From NCBI GenBank assembly GCA_902490325.1, contig CABUDJ010000062.1:1-12484 (forward strand): a stretch of 12,484 nt of DNA, given 5' to 3'. Shown here piece by piece: positions 12,407 to 12,484 of the stretch (the first letter of the stretch is position 1; each line of letters begins with the position of its first letter). A program made the translations under genes and the position numbers. The notes beneath the pieces were generated by a model. The model saw only the letters and a list, made by a program, of their open reading frames with translations, did not search any database and had not been told where the DNA came from. This stretch comes from an uncultured Collinsella sp. GTDB lineage: Bacteria; Actinomycetota; Coriobacteriia; Coriobacteriales; Coriobacteriaceae.

Positions 12407-12484
12407 CGATTGACGATGCTGCCAGGGGTGATCGCGTGCCGAATGTTGGTGTAAGGGCCGCTTCCCTGGCCGTAGAAAGCAGGA
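12382..12484 (-). CDS. C-terminal end of an unidentified convergent gene (partial)
   Basis: A minus-strand frame enters from the right edge and stops at TAG (12384-12382). Its 33 visible codons read AFYGQGSGPYTNIRHAITPG and so on, with strongly C-ending codons (GGC, TAC, ACC, AAC, ATC, GTC) like those of real genes in this window, while the other frames look non-coding. The stop falls inside the terminator stem, as often happens at gene ends. I do not recognise the family. The alternative is that the frame is open by chance, since only 103 bp are visible. Confidence 0.4.
   Translation of the reverse strand, partial: PAFYGQGSGPYTNIRHAITPGSIVNRKLPRRAL

Overview
The window looks like chromosome from a high-GC anaerobic gut actinobacterium of the Coriobacteriia, most likely Collinsella or a close relative. 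This rests on GC-rich codon third positions, a PTS-based sugar operon under a LacI-type regulator, a glycyl-radical activating enzyme, and protein sequences that resemble that group from memory. The taxonomic call is inference.

Layout. (1) Positions 147-5800 hold a sucrose/fructoside locus: a LacI-family repressor; an operator/promoter region with a tandem 17-bp repeat that carries the -35 hexamer; a divergent GH32-like hydrolase; a glucose-superfamily PTS EIIBC permease without an EIIA domain; and a canonical GH32 sucrose-6-phosphate hydrolase. None of the enzymes has a signal peptide, so the picture is PTS import with phosphorylation followed by hydrolysis in the cytoplasm. (2) Positions 5898-10797 hold housekeeping genes, all on the + strand: a DegV-family fatty-acid-binding protein behind its own promoter and structured leader, a pyruvate formate-lyase activating enzyme without an adjacent pflB, a membrane-anchored class-A beta-lactamase-fold serine hydrolase, an MTA/SAH nucleosidase and the ribosome-assembly GTPase EngB/YsxC. 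The gaps before and after the activase hold three inverted repeats: 13-bp perfect arms at 7010-7058, 10-bp at 7937-7969 and 19-bp at 8006-8072. The gap at 7924-8230 (307 bases) holds the last two of these, a promoter, and no convincing gene. (3) Positions 10835-12246 hold a compact two-gene module, visibly less GC-rich than its surroundings. It comprises a DUF3990-type protein with ADP-ribosyltransferase-like N-terminal features and an overlapping second gene that joins a DUF3791-like N-terminal region, a middle domain and a C-terminal Xre-type HTH. A promoter with an extended -10 lies between two near-identical palindromes. This looks like a self-regulated toxin-antitoxin module in toxin-first order and is the best candidate for a little-described system here.

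(4) The right edge has a GC-rich terminator hairpin and what looks like the C-terminal end of a convergent minus-strand gene that runs out of the window. The left edge (1-146) holds no gene with a recognisable start. No tRNA, rRNA, CRISPR array or intact insertion sequence was seen.
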